From assembly GCA_934402395.1 (NCBI GenBank), contig CAKRTQ010000017.1, forward strand, positions 1 through 53,888: 53,888 bases of DNA, in the 5' to 3' direction. The notes below the pieces were generated by a model. The model had not been told where the DNA came from. It saw nothing but the letters and a program-made list of their open reading frames with translations, and ran no database searches. Position 1 is the first letter of the stretch, and the number at the start of each line of letters is the position of its first letter. This DNA is from an uncultured Eubacteriales bacterium. GTDB lineage: Bacteria > Bacillota > Clostridia > Oscillospirales > CAG-272. This document shows positions 1 through 8,615 of this stretch, one piece after another. A program made the position numbers and the translations under genes.

Positions 1-159
1 GCAGCCGCTCTCGCGGACAGCTTTCATATTATACCTCATTCATCCCCCTTTGTCAATACCTTTTCTCAACTTTTTTTAAGTTTTTTTCGGGTTTTTTGAG
101 TTTTATATTTGAATTTGACTTTGTATTTTCCTTTAAGGCACTATAATGGAAGAAAGCTC

Positions 160-195
160 GCTCCCCGCAGCGTTCGAATGACGCATACGGGGAGC
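160..195. terminator. Hairpin terminator downstream of the SGNH hydrolase gene
   Basis: GCTCCCCG at 160-167 pairs with CGGGGAGC at 188-195, and GCGT/ACGC (170-173, 181-184) pairs inside it. A-rich sequence follows on the plus strand, and on the minus strand the stem is followed by GAGCTTTCTTCC. It lies 56 bases past the stop of the minus-strand hydrolase gene, so it probably ends that transcript. The remaining sequence in 1-251 is AT-rich and holds no gene I can support. Confidence 0.55.
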
Positions 196-251
196 AAAAA
201 AATTTTGAGTTTTTCTTTTTTTCGTCGGAAAATCGGCGCAAAAATACGTTT

Positions 252-1394
252 TTATCTGAAAAACTCCTCGGGAACGGAGTAAGCCATATGCTTCGCGCCG
301 GCAAATGAGGGGTGCAGATGGTCGCCTGAATCGTACTCGGGAATCATCTTTTTATGGTCTTCTTCCTGCCACACAGCCGCTTCAAAGTCGATCACGCCGT
401 CCGGAACACCGGAATTTCTTATCCAGTCGTTGGCGGCGCAACGGATCGTTTCTTTGATGCCGTCATCGTTCATGCATCGCGGACAAGGCAGAATGGTCGC
501 CTGATAGACCTTTATGCCGTGCTTATGCGCCGTTTCAATGTAATATTTATAGCCGTCGATAAGCTCTTCCGGCGTGGGAAGCTCATTCATGCCGCATATG
601 GGATTATTTATACCGGGATGGATTATATCGTTGATACCGTGAAGGATGAAAACGCGGTCTACGCCCGCCTGAGTGATATCGCGTTCAAATCGTTTTATAC
701 CGGCGGGTCCCCAGTGCTGTTTTATACGGCAGGCATAGTCACGCAGCACACGACCACCACCAATGGCTTTACGGACCACTCCGCGCTTAACGCCGAGCTC
801 AACAAGGCGGCGGGCGAAGCAATCGGGCCACGGTTGGGCGGTTATCGAATCACCGAATGCCACGACTGCATTGCAATCGGCATCGGTAAGATAATCTATT
901 GTATGAATGAACACGTAAGGACCGCCGTCGCCGTAAACAAGAGTGGGGATATCATCCGCAGCTGCGTAATCGCCGCGTGCAAAATACTTTGTTATGTAAG
1001 CTCCGCTGTTGGAGTGTCCGCTGCGCAGCTCGGTTTTTTTCTTTATATACATACTGACAAAGTATTCCTCGCCCGCACCGATGACAAACTCGACCGGATC
1101 GCTGACGCAATCGGCGCCCGGTGCAAGCGAAAACCCGGAATCCCCCTCAAAAAGCACCTCGCGCGCACTTCCCGGAACAGCCGCCTTCCAATTGTCACGA
1201 CGCGCAACAAAAACTTTTTCAACGCTGATCGGCTCGGTGCCTTGAAGATTGGAAAAGTGAAGTCTCAGTGCGCTTGCATCAAGTGTCGAATATATAACAT
1301 ATCTGAAGGTGATATCTTCGATATAATCGGCGATCATCTGCGCCGTTACATCCTCACAGCAACCCCAACCGGCTACCCATTTTTTGTTTTCCAT
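252..1394 (-). CDS. SGNH/GDSL-family hydrolase (esterase/lipase-like)
   Basis: A predicted ester hydrolase of 380 residues. The C-terminal half carries the SGNH blocks: the nucleophile serine in FGDSITAQ (about residue 183), a glycine-rich block GGGRVLRDY, the GxND-type block HGINDI, and the D-x-x-H of GDHLHPS near the C-terminus. The first 170 residues resemble the beta-sandwich region found before the catalytic domain in many bacterial GDSL proteins. No signal peptide is visible, so it is probably cytoplasmic. It follows the CofE-like gene by 26 bases on the same strand and is probably cotranscribed from the promoter at 2649-2677. The ATG has an AAAGGAAAG Shine-Dalgarno-like stretch upstream, somewhat distant. 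The substrate cannot be told from sequence; acyl or acetyl esters on carbohydrates are typical of the family. Confidence 0.85.
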   Translation of the reverse strand: MENKKWVAGWGCCEDVTAQMIADYIEDITFRYVIYSTLDASALRLHFSNLQGTEPISVEKVFVARRDNWKAAVPGSAREVLFEGDSGFSLAPGADCVSDPVEFVIGAGEEYFVSMYIKKKTELRSGHSNSGAYITKYFARGDYAAADDIPTLVYGDGGPYVFIHTIDYLTDADCNAVVAFGDSITAQPWPDCFARRLVELGVKRGVVRKAIGGGRVLRDYACRIKQHWGPAGIKRFERDITQAGVDRVFILHGINDIIHPGINNPICGMNELPTPEELIDGYKYYIETAHKHGIKVYQATILPCPRCMNDDGIKETIRCAANDWIRNSGVPDGVIDFEAAVWQEEDHKKMIPEYDSGDHLHPSFAGAKHMAYSVPEEFFR

Positions 1395-1420
1395 GTTTTT
1401 TCTTCTTTCCTTTGTACAGA

Positions 1421-2617
1421 TTAGTTTGTGTAATTGTCAAAATAGCCCTGTATCCAGACGATCGGCGTTCCTTTGTCGCCACTGCCGGATGTAAGATCGC
1501 AAAGCGAGCCGATAAGATCGGTAAGCCTACGAGGGGTTGTTCCCTGTGATGCCATCTGACCTACAAGATTGCCTTCCTTTGCGCGTATGCGTTCGGCTAT
1601 CGCCTCGCGAAGCGCGTCTCCGCTGAGGTCGGCAAAGTCATTGTCGGCGAGATATTTCAGCTTGAGCTCATTGGGCGTTCCCTCAAGCCCTTCGCTGAAC
1701 GCCGGGGATACTACCGGATCGGCAAGCTCCCAAATCTTTCCCACAGGATCTTTGAACGCACCGTCGCCGTATATCATGACCTCAATGTTCTTTCCCGTTG
1801 CAGCATCAAGCCTCGCCTTTATATCATTCACCACAGCAAAGCAGCGGCGCGGGAAAAGCTTTACGCTCTCGTCCGTTGCTTTGTTTGAGCCGAGCAGACC
1901 GTAAAATTCATTGTACCCGCTGCCGTCTACCGACTCGGTAAGAATCTCATCGAGTCCGTAGACAGTGGCAGCTCCTGCCGCCTTGAGTTTACGGCGGGTG
2001 CGCTCGCGCGAATGGATATCACAGGCAAGCACATCCTTTGTGTAGTTCAGAATGGCGCACGGATCGTTTGCAAGTATCACCTCGCACTCGCACCCGCGGC
2101 TTTCGATCAGTTTTTTATAGAAATCGATATAGTTCACGCCGGTAAACGGGTGTTTTGACTTGCCGAAAAGCTCGGTAAAGCGTGCCTCGGTAAGAACATC
2201 GGTGTAGGGATTGACGCCTGCCCGGTCAAGAGCGTCAATATCGACAAGATGGTTGCCCACCTCGTCAGCCGGGTATGCAAGCATGAGCGTGATCTTTTTC
2301 ACGCCATCAGCGATACCGCAAAGGCATACCGAGAAACGGTTGCGCGAAAGTATCGGAAAAATGACGCCTATGTTTCCGCCCGGAAATTTGCGGCGCACAT
2401 CTGCTGCTATCTGCGCCGTTGTGGCGTAGTTGCCCTGCGCACGGGCTACCACCGCCTCTGTCACCGCGACCACGTCACGGTCATGAAAAGGTATATTTTC
2501 GCTTTTTGCCGCAGCCAGAACGCTTTCTGCGACTATTGCGGCGATATCGTCACCGCTGCGTATTATCGGCGCGCGCACTCCGCGCGACACGGTTCCTATC
2601 AGTCTTTGATTTTCCAC
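1421..2617 (-). CDS. CofE-like F420-0:gamma-glutamyl ligase family protein
   Basis: The 398-residue protein resembles the CofE/F420-0:L-glutamate ligase family in its N-terminal half (GTVSRGVRAPIIRSGD, then HDRDVVAVTEAVVARAQGNY). In F420 producers CofE adds glutamate to the cofactor precursor. Many Clostridia carry homologues with no F420 pathway, and no other F420 gene is visible here, so the substrate is uncertain. I chose the GTG at 2617, because GGAGG lies five bases before it and the strong promoter at 2649-2677 would begin transcription at or near the further-upstream in-frame GTG (2644). It is first in an apparent two-gene unit with the SGNH hydrolase. A peptide-ligase-like role is inference. 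Confidence 0.65.
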   Translation of the reverse strand: MENQRLIGTVSRGVRAPIIRSGDDIAAIVAESVLAAAKSENIPFHDRDVVAVTEAVVARAQGNYATTAQIAADVRRKFPGGNIGVIFPILSRNRFSVCLCGIADGVKKITLMLAYPADEVGNHLVDIDALDRAGVNPYTDVLTEARFTELFGKSKHPFTGVNYIDFYKKLIESRGCECEVILANDPCAILNYTKDVLACDIHSRERTRRKLKAAGAATVYGLDEILTESVDGSGYNEFYGLLGSNKATDESVKLFPRRCFAVVNDIKARLDAATGKNIEVMIYGDGAFKDPVGKIWELADPVVSPAFSEGLEGTPNELKLKYLADNDFADLSGDALREAIAERIRAKEGNLVGQMASQGTTPRRLTDLIGSLCDLTSGSGDKGTPIVWIQGYFDNYTN

Positions 2618-2648
2618 GTAAGACCTCCATGGTGTTTTTTTCACTCCT

Positions 2649-2677
2649 ATTATACATCACATGGCGGAGATTGTCAA
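2649..2677 (-). promoter_or_regulatory. Consensus sigma-A promoter for the CofE-like gene
   Basis: On the minus strand, TTGACA (2677-2672) and TATAAT (2654-2649) are separated by exactly 17 bases; both hexamers match the consensus. The start site would fall near 2642, which rules out the in-frame GTG at 2644 as a practical start and supports the one at 2617. Confidence 0.8.
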
Positions 2678-2726
2678 ATATAAGAGGCGATATTCTGCCA
2701 TTTCAAAAAAACTTAACAAAAAAAAT

Positions 2727-2755
2727 TTGACAAAATGATCGTGCGGGGATATAAT
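2727..2755 (+). promoter_or_regulatory. Consensus sigma-A promoter for the VanY-type gene
   Basis: TTGACA at 2727-2732 and TATAAT at 2750-2755 with a 17-base spacer. The start site is expected near 2762. It is divergent from the promoter at 2649-2677, with about 50 bases between the two -35 boxes. Confidence 0.8.
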
Positions 2756-2797
2756 GTATTCTGTAGTAACAGCCGCCGAAAGGAAACGACAATAAAA

Positions 2798-3598
2798 ATG
2801 AAGAATAAAAATAAATTTATCAGATTCGGTGCGGGTATCGCGTCTCTGTGCATGGTAAGCGCGGCGCTCGCATCATGCGGAATGATCGGCAACGGAAACG
2901 ACACCGTATCCGGCATTCCGGGCAAGGACAGCGGCGTACCGAGCGACAGCCGGGTAACGCCGCCCGAGATATCATCTACGGAGGATATAACAACTCCCGT
3001 CACGGAACCATCCGCCACGACAGTTCCCGATGTCACGACCGAAGAACCGAAGCCTCAGCACAAGGTGGAGCAGATAGACGGCATATGGTATGTTGACGGA
3101 ATCCTTATTGCAAACAAAACATATCCTCTGCCCCGCGATTACGCACCGGGCGGTCTGCTTGACACGGCAGAGATAGCGTTCAAGGAAATGCAGAACGCTG
3201 CGGCAAAGGACGGCATAAAGCTGACGATAGTTTCGGGATACCGTTCTTACACGAGACAGGAAACACTCTATAACAAATATGTCGCCAAGGACGGCAAGGC
3301 TGAAGCGGACCGCTACTCGGCGCGTCCGGGATATTCGGAGCACCAGAGCGGACTTGCTATGGACCTCAACTCGGTCGATGACAGCTTTGCATATACAAAA
3401 GAAGCCAAATGGATAGCTGAAAACTGCGCGCGGTTCGGATTTATAATCAGATACCCGAAGGGCAAGGAAGCGATAACGGGATACATCTACGAGCCGTGGC
3501 ACGTGCGTTTTCTCGGAGTCGAGCTTGCTGAAGCAATAACGGCATCCGGACTTACATTTGAGGAATACTTCGGTATCACATCATTTTACAAAGACTGA
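2798..3598 (+). CDS. VanY-type D-alanyl-D-alanine carboxypeptidase lipoprotein (M15 family)
   Basis: A peptidase predicted to trim the terminal D-Ala from peptidoglycan stem peptides on the outer face of the membrane. The 266-residue protein starts with a lipoprotein signal (MKNKNKFIRFG..., lipobox ALASCG, lipidated Cys near residue 27). A Thr/Pro/Ser-rich linker follows. The M15B domain occupies the C-terminal two thirds: VSGYRSYTRQ, the zinc motif SEHQSGLAMDL (S-x-H-x(6)-D type) and the distal EPWHVRF. I took ATG 2798 because an earlier in-frame ATG at 2735 lies between the -35 and -10 boxes of the promoter, and an AGGAAA Shine-Dalgarno-like stretch precedes 2798. It is a single gene ended by the hairpin at 3612-3639. 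Nothing nearby suggests vancomycin resistance, so ordinary wall remodelling is more likely. Confidence 0.9.
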   Translation: MKNKNKFIRFGAGIASLCMVSAALASCGMIGNGNDTVSGIPGKDSGVPSDSRVTPPEISSTEDITTPVTEPSATTVPDVTTEEPKPQHKVEQIDGIWYVDGILIANKTYPLPRDYAPGGLLDTAEIAFKEMQNAAAKDGIKLTIVSGYRSYTRQETLYNKYVAKDGKAEADRYSARPGYSEHQSGLAMDLNSVDDSFAYTKEAKWIAENCARFGFIIRYPKGKEAITGYIYEPWHVRFLGVELAEAITASGLTFEEYFGITSFYKD

Positions 3599-3611
3599 AA
3601 GCCGAAAAACG

Positions 3612-3639
3612 GAAGCCTTCCGCCGTGGCGGAAGGCTTC
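3612..3639. terminator. Terminator between convergent genes
   Basis: GAAGCCTTCCGCC (3612-3624) pairs perfectly with GGCGGAAGGCTTC (3627-3639), followed by TTTGTATTATT on the plus strand. On the other strand the stem is followed by CGTTTTTCGG, so it can serve both the VanY-type gene and the convergent sigma-factor gene. Confidence 0.85.
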
Positions 3640-3674
3640 TTTGTATTATTAATTAATTTTGCAAAACAAAACTT

Positions 3675-6600
3675 TCACGGTCTTGTGGCATCAGTTTTTT
3701 CCGATTCCATAAACCTGCGGGCGCGCTCGATATATTCACCGAAAAGCTCCTCGTCACGGACAGAGTTGAACCACTCCCAGCCGCGCTCCGCGGTCATTCC
3801 GTAGTAAGCGTTGCCCATCGAACGGTTGAAGATCCACGCGTCAAACGGCTCGCGGGTGCCATCGGGAAGCTCGATCATATCCTTGCCCTTGATGAGCTTT
3901 ACGCCGCCGTATATCTCTTCGCGTCCCACGGGGAGAGCCTCGCCCGCTGGGATCTTCGCCCACTCCGGATAAAGCTCAAAGGCGCGTTCAAGATACCGGT
4001 AGCCCTCTTCCTTATGCTTTCTGGTGCCGAAAAGCGTGCAGGCGGTAATGAAATGCGCCCACCAGTACCTTCCGAGCCATGCGTCCGGCAGCTTTCCGTC
4101 CTCACGGAATGACTCGATGATCGAAATGGTATACTTATGCCACGCAACGCCGCGCTCCGCCTTTTTCCATGTGCGATGGTCGCGATCTATGAAATGAGCA
4201 AGCAGACGGAAGCTGTTTGCATCATTGCGCATACGGCTCTCATCATACTTTTTCTCATCCCAGAGCTTATCCTCGGTTATTTCGTCGCGCATCGACGAAT
4301 AATCGGTTATGGCGGGAGGCGGCACGCGTATACCGGTCTGGTCGGCAATTACGATAAGCTGACCGTCACTGTCACGTACCCACTCGTATTCGACCGCACC
4401 GACATATCCGTCGGTGAGTCCCTGCGCATCATAGCGGCGGCGGAGTCCATCGGAAAGCGGTATATAGCCCTCCCCTGTTCCCTCGTATGACGTCAGCTCG
4501 TAGACCGCGCGGCAGATGCCTTCGCAAAAGACGTTCACGGTACGTACGATGCCCACACCGCGTGCAAAGTAATATTCCTTGTGACCGGCGATATAGCCGA
4601 GACCGTCGCTGAAGCCTTCGATATCCAGCGAGAGCTTTATGCAATCCTCAAACCTTCCCGCCTTGGTGGTTATCGGGTCCGAGGCGGTGCATACGATCTT
4701 TGTCTTTATCGGTCTGCCGCCATACCAGTTGTATTCCAGCGTCTGTTCGGTCCCCGCAAGCCAGCCATCCGACCATATGCAGTTTGTCGCATCCTGAAGC
4801 AACCCGAGGATATTGTTGTAAAGGAGCGGATCCGATGCCGCGGTACCATCCAAACTTTTAAGCTCAAAGCACCACCGACCGTTATAGCCGGACAGCTTAG
4901 CCTCGCCGCCCTTGAAGGTAACGATATTGCTCCTGAAGAAATTCCAGTGTCCCGTTGCGGTGCATTCGGGGTTGAACTTCTGATTCGTCTCCATTATGCG
5001 TCGGGCGGCAGAGCAGGCTGCGCGTGTGTATGCAAGCTCGTATGGCGTCTTTGCCAAAGTCTCGGCACGCCCGACAGCTTCCGAAACATCGCAGACGTTC
5101 TTACCGTCAAAGTATTCGTTTGCGATCTCCTGAACGGTATCCGACCATGAGTTTTTATCATACGAAAAACGCTCTGTCGCAAACGTTTCCGTCACAACTG
5201 CGCTGTCGCCGTCGGCGTACATGACCTCGTAGCGGGAATCAGCCCTCATGACCTCGGGGGCATATCCGCCCACGTACTCCCAAACGTTGCCTGCGGCAAG
5301 CGGAAGAAGTCCCTCTCCGCCGACGATGTTATAATTTTTGAGCAGCCGCTCCTCAGTCACGCCGTTTATCGAATGCGCAATGCGCACGATGCCCACGCCC
5401 TCTTTGTAATACACCCTGTACACCGATATGGCGTCATTGTCTGTGGCTCTTGCCTCCCATAGGCAGCAGCCCTCGAATGTTCCGGCGGGCACGGTCACGG
5501 TCTCACTGTCCGAAGCATAAGTAAGGCAGGTGCCGTCCGACCCGATGATGCTGCCGCCGACCGCAAGGGCACTGTCAAAGAACCTGCTGTCACAGCGCGA
5601 GGCGACGCCGAACAGATCGCGGATATACCTGTCATATGACTGAAGAAAACCATTGTAGCAGGAGGCGGTTTTAACGCCCGCCAGCACCGTGCCTAAGCGC
5701 TTCAGGCGGTATGCCTTACTGCCGACCGAGTATTTGTTTTCCTTCTTGTCCCCCAATTCACCGGCGAGCCGTTCTTCGGTCATCAGCGCGCCGGGAACCA
5801 TCGCGTAATAGAGGTCGGAAGGCTCGGCTGTTTCGCGCACGCGTTCATATGCCGCCCTGCCCTCCTCCGGCTTGCCGTCTCTGAAATACCAATATCCGAG
5901 CCAGAACCATTCATGGGCAAGCGTCGCGCGGAAGCCCAGCTTTTCAAGCTCCGGTATCTGGTGTTTTTTAATGAAATTGATCTTTCCCGCACAGCCCGAT
6001 GCGTTGCCGTCCTCGCGGGAAACGATGAACTGCATCACCTCTTCGTTTTTGCCGAGTATCGCCGCCTCTTTAACGCGTGCCAGCACCTCGTCGCCGCCCT
6101 TGCCGGGCAGCCACCATACGCCGCGCACGAGCACGTCGGCAAGCGCATGGAATTTGTCTTTTGTGTCGGGCAGGCTCTCAACGCCGCCGAGTGTGTCGGC
6201 GTATATCTCGTCAAAGCCGTCCTTACATTCTCTGAGGTCCCAAAGCTTCAGCTCCTCGACCTTCTTCATCACCTTCACGGTCAGGGTATCGTCCGGTTTT
6301 TCGTTCATAGCGCACATATCCTTTCTTATCCTCTTTCTGCCGTCGCTCAGCTGCCACTTGACCGTCCCCACCGAAATGCGCAGCCTGTCTGCGATCTCGG
6401 CTACCGAAAGCCCCTCGAAATAGTGCAGGCGTATTATCTCGCCCACCCTCGCGGGGAGTCTTTGAACGCTCCCCAGCAGCTCGCGCTTTTCTTCGGAGCG
6501 CACATAAAGCTCCGCGGGATTCTCATCGCAGTCGGCAAAGCTTTCAAGATTTTCGACTGTATCGAGCGGAATGAATTCGTGATAGCGCATAACGGCGTTG

Positions 6601-6854
6601 CGCGCGCAGTTTTTTGCTATTTTTGCCACCCATGCGCCGAATTTTTGCGGTTCGGTGAGGGTATCGAGCTTCATCCATGCCGTCACGAACGCCTCCTGCG
6701 CCGCATCCTCGGCAACAAATGCGTTGCGCGCGACCGACGTCGCCGCCGACATCACCTTTTTCTGGTGTCTCACGACGAGCGTCTCATATGCCCGTTGCTC
6801 TCCCGCGAGCGTAAGCATGACAAGCGTCTCGTCGTTTTCGTTTCCGTAAAGCAA
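3675..6854 (-). CDS. ECF-type sigma-70 factor with a giant C-terminal extension
   Basis: The first ~180 residues form a complete ECF sigma factor: region 2 with EDAAQEAFVTAWMKL and FGAWVAKIAKNCARN, and region 4 with LPARVGEIIRLHYFEGL and the helix-turn-helix VAEIADRLRISVGTVKWQLS. About 870 further residues follow. They contain helical, TPR-like stretches (roughly 300-380 and 900-1000) and two similar beta-rich segments. Each segment has an AGxFexC...YYxxGVGIVR pattern and then a GEGxxPL stretch, near 460-545 and 735-820. No transmembrane helix or anti-sigma gene is visible, so the extension may itself regulate activity (inference). I prefer the TTG at 6854, because AAAGGAG lies eight bases before it; the in-frame ATG at 6872 has no ribosome-binding site. 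It lies 74 bases after the sugar isomerase-like gene. Confidence 0.8.
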   Translation of the reverse strand: MLYGNENDETLVMLTLAGEQRAYETLVVRHQKKVMSAATSVARNAFVAEDAAQEAFVTAWMKLDTLTEPQKFGAWVAKIAKNCARNAVMRYHEFIPLDTVENLESFADCDENPAELYVRSEEKRELLGSVQRLPARVGEIIRLHYFEGLSVAEIADRLRISVGTVKWQLSDGRKRIRKDMCAMNEKPDDTLTVKVMKKVEELKLWDLRECKDGFDEIYADTLGGVESLPDTKDKFHALADVLVRGVWWLPGKGGDEVLARVKEAAILGKNEEVMQFIVSREDGNASGCAGKINFIKKHQIPELEKLGFRATLAHEWFWLGYWYFRDGKPEEGRAAYERVRETAEPSDLYYAMVPGALMTEERLAGELGDKKENKYSVGSKAYRLKRLGTVLAGVKTASCYNGFLQSYDRYIRDLFGVASRCDSRFFDSALAVGGSIIGSDGTCLTYASDSETVTVPAGTFEGCCLWEARATDNDAISVYRVYYKEGVGIVRIAHSINGVTEERLLKNYNIVGGEGLLPLAAGNVWEYVGGYAPEVMRADSRYEVMYADGDSAVVTETFATERFSYDKNSWSDTVQEIANEYFDGKNVCDVSEAVGRAETLAKTPYELAYTRAACSAARRIMETNQKFNPECTATGHWNFFRSNIVTFKGGEAKLSGYNGRWCFELKSLDGTAASDPLLYNNILGLLQDATNCIWSDGWLAGTEQTLEYNWYGGRPIKTKIVCTASDPITTKAGRFEDCIKLSLDIEGFSDGLGYIAGHKEYYFARGVGIVRTVNVFCEGICRAVYELTSYEGTGEGYIPLSDGLRRRYDAQGLTDGYVGAVEYEWVRDSDGQLIVIADQTGIRVPPPAITDYSSMRDEITEDKLWDEKKYDESRMRNDANSFRLLAHFIDRDHRTWKKAERGVAWHKYTISIIESFREDGKLPDAWLGRYWWAHFITACTLFGTRKHKEEGYRYLERAFELYPEWAKIPAGEALPVGREEIYGGVKLIKGKDMIELPDGTREPFDAWIFNRSMGNAYYGMTAERGWEWFNSVRDEELFGEYIERARRFMESEKTDATRP

Positions 6855-6946
6855 TATGCGTTCTCCTTTCATTTTTGCGTTGGAAGATCTTCTTGTCTTT
6901 ATGACAAGCCGGAGTAAAGAAAGGTTGGGTAAGAAAAAATATTTTT

Positions 6947-7777
6947 TCAGAAATTCATTATTTCAATAAAGCGCGCAAGCGCGTCTTCGACCGGCGGAAG
7001 CTCGGGATGCCACATACGCTCCCACTCAAGCGAGAAATATCCGCTGTAACCGTCAAGGGCAAGACGTCTTGCAATATCGCGTATCGGGATCTCCCCATCG
7101 CCGGGCAAAGTAAGGCGAAAGCCCCGGGTGCCGCTCCCTTCGGCAATGCGGACATGATCCTTTATGTGGACGTGACGTACCCACGGCGCGATATCGTTAT
7201 AAAACCGCTGCCAATCCGCACCGTATGAGCGGTCGGAATGCGCCACGTCCCATATAAGTCCGAAATTGCACACGCCGCTTCCGTCAAGCGCGCCGATCAC
7301 GGGCATGAGCGTTTCGGAGCGGTTGAAATCGCCGTGAACCTCAAGAAGAACAGCGGTGTCGCCGGCGGCGGCGCAAAGCTCGCCGATCCCGTCGATGACC
7401 GAGCGCACGGCACTTGCGGCGTCCGGCTTTGCATCGTTTCCGAAAACGCGGATAAACGGGATCCCGAGTCTTGCGGCGGCTTTTGCCGCCGCAAGACCTT
7501 CGTCAAGTGCCGCGCGCCTCTTTGCGGGATCGTGAAATTTGCAGGATGTGCCGAGAACGACCGGGACGATCCCCGCCGCATCCAGCACCGCACGGCTTTC
7601 GGCTGCGCGCCAAGGCGCAAGGTCCGGAATCTCACGTACATCCGTCTTGCCGCCAATACCGCGTAATTCTATTCCGTGCATTCCGTACGACCTGCCGAGA
7701 CGAGCCGACTCGGAAAGACTCAGCCCGGCACAGCCGAGCGTAGAAAAACAAAGTTTTGATACCGATATCTGGTTCAT
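6947..7777 (-). CDS. Sugar phosphate isomerase/epimerase-like TIM-barrel protein
   Basis: A 276-residue member of the xylose isomerase-like/AP-endonuclease 2 TIM-barrel superfamily. The usual acidic and histidine metal ligands appear in order: VLLEVHGDF, LIWDVAHSD, VRHVHIKDH and FSLEWER near the C-terminus. Relatives isomerise or epimerise sugars or inositols, or act as hydroxypyruvate isomerase-like enzymes; the exact substrate cannot be read from sequence. The ATG at 7777 has a GGGGGA ribosome-binding site five bases upstream. It precedes the sigma-factor gene on the same strand, so the two may share a transcript, although no functional link is obvious. No signal peptide is present, so it is probably cytoplasmic. 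Confidence 0.85.
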   Translation of the reverse strand: MNQISVSKLCFSTLGCAGLSLSESARLGRSYGMHGIELRGIGGKTDVREIPDLAPWRAAESRAVLDAAGIVPVVLGTSCKFHDPAKRRAALDEGLAAAKAAARLGIPFIRVFGNDAKPDAASAVRSVIDGIGELCAAAGDTAVLLEVHGDFNRSETLMPVIGALDGSGVCNFGLIWDVAHSDRSYGADWQRFYNDIAPWVRHVHIKDHVRIAEGSGTRGFRLTLPGDGEIPIRDIARRLALDGYSGYFSLEWERMWHPELPPVEDALARFIEIMNF

Positions 7778-7856
7778 AACATTCCCCCGTATAAATTCAT
7801 CACCTTATTTTACAACGACTGCGGACTGCTTGTCAATAAAAAAATCGCCTGCGATA

Positions 7857-7885
7857 TTGCTTTGCGCGCGCGAATGTTGTATAAT
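7857..7885 (+). promoter_or_regulatory. Promoter for the PAP2 phosphatase gene
   Basis: TTGCTT at 7857-7862 and TATAAT at 7880-7885 with a 17-base spacer, 31 bases before the PAP2 start codon. The -10 matches the consensus and the -35 is weaker. Confidence 0.6.
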
Positions 7886-7916
7886 TATTGCACCGCAAAA
7901 AGAAAGGAAACCCAAA

Positions 7917-8573
7917 ATGACCCTGACTGTAATTTCAGACCGCATAAACAGCATTTTTTCAGCGTTTGATTCATCGATACTCGGTGCGCTGCACTCCGCC
8001 GCCGAAAGTGCGGGAGCTCTGCTCACTCCGCTCTCGCGCATAATAACTTTTATCGGAGAAAAAGGGATTATCTTTTTTGCGCTTGCGCTTCTGCTTGTCA
8101 TGTTCAAAAAGACGCGTCGTACAGGAGTTTGTCTGTTCGGTGCGGTAGCCTGCGGCGCGCTCATCGGGAACATAATTCTCAAGGATCTCATAGCACGCCC
8201 CCGCCCGCTGACGACCGAGGCATATACCGCATGGTGGAGCTTTGTCGGCTCCCCTGCCGAGGACGGTTTTTCATTCCCGTCCGGGCACGTCACGGCGGCA
8301 ATGGCGGGTGTGACCGCGCTTTGCCTCTCATGCCGCCGCAAAACAGCGCTCTTCGGCTACATTTATGTTCTCGTTATGGCATTTTCCCGCTGCTATCTCA
8401 TGGCTCACTATCCTTCCGATGTCATGGCGGGTATAGTGATCGGCGGCATCTCGGCGGTTATCGCATTCTTCATTGCAAAATGGATATTCATCATGCTTGA
8501 AAAATACCGCGACAAACGCTTTTTCGGCTTCGTTCTTGATTTTGACCTGCCCACAATTATAAAAAAGAAATAA
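7917..8573 (+). CDS. PAP2-family membrane phosphatase
   Basis: A membrane phosphatase of 218 residues, likely acting on lipid phosphates such as undecaprenyl pyrophosphate or phosphatidate. It has the three PAP2 motifs in order: KDLIARPRPL (K-x6-RP), the PSGH motif, and SRCYLMAHYPSDVMAG (SR-x5-H-x3-D). About five hydrophobic segments flank them. I chose ATG 7917 because AGAAAGGA lies just upstream and a good promoter sits at 7857-7885; the longer open frame upstream runs antisense through the isomerase gene. It is monocistronic, ended by the strong hairpin at 8576-8615. Recycling of the isoprenoid carrier made by UppS, encoded in this window, would be a natural role, but that is inference. 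Confidence 0.9.
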   Translation: MTLTVISDRINSIFSAFDSSILGALHSAAESAGALLTPLSRIITFIGEKGIIFFALALLLVMFKKTRRTGVCLFGAVACGALIGNIILKDLIARPRPLTTEAYTAWWSFVGSPAEDGFSFPSGHVTAAMAGVTALCLSCRRKTALFGYIYVLVMAFSRCYLMAHYPSDVMAGIVIGGISAVIAFFIAKWIFIMLEKYRDKRFFGFVLDFDLPTIIKKK

Positions 8574-8575
8574 CG

Positions 8576-8615
8576 ATCAACCCCGGTCTGCCGTGCGCGG
8601 CAGACCGGGGTTGAT
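8576..8615. terminator. Bidirectional terminator between convergent genes
   Basis: An 18-bp perfect stem: 8576-8593 pairs with 8598-8615 around a TGCG loop. It sits exactly between the stops of the PAP2 gene and the convergent EEP lipoprotein gene. TTTATTTGTT follows on the plus side, and CGTTATTTCTTTTTT follows on the minus side. Confidence 0.85.

Noticed and set aside
6855..6930. ECF-type autoregulatory promoter before the sigma-factor gene
   Set aside because: AACC and TGTC elements can be seen on the minus strand, but their spacing is about two bases too long for the usual ECF pattern, so I did not list it.
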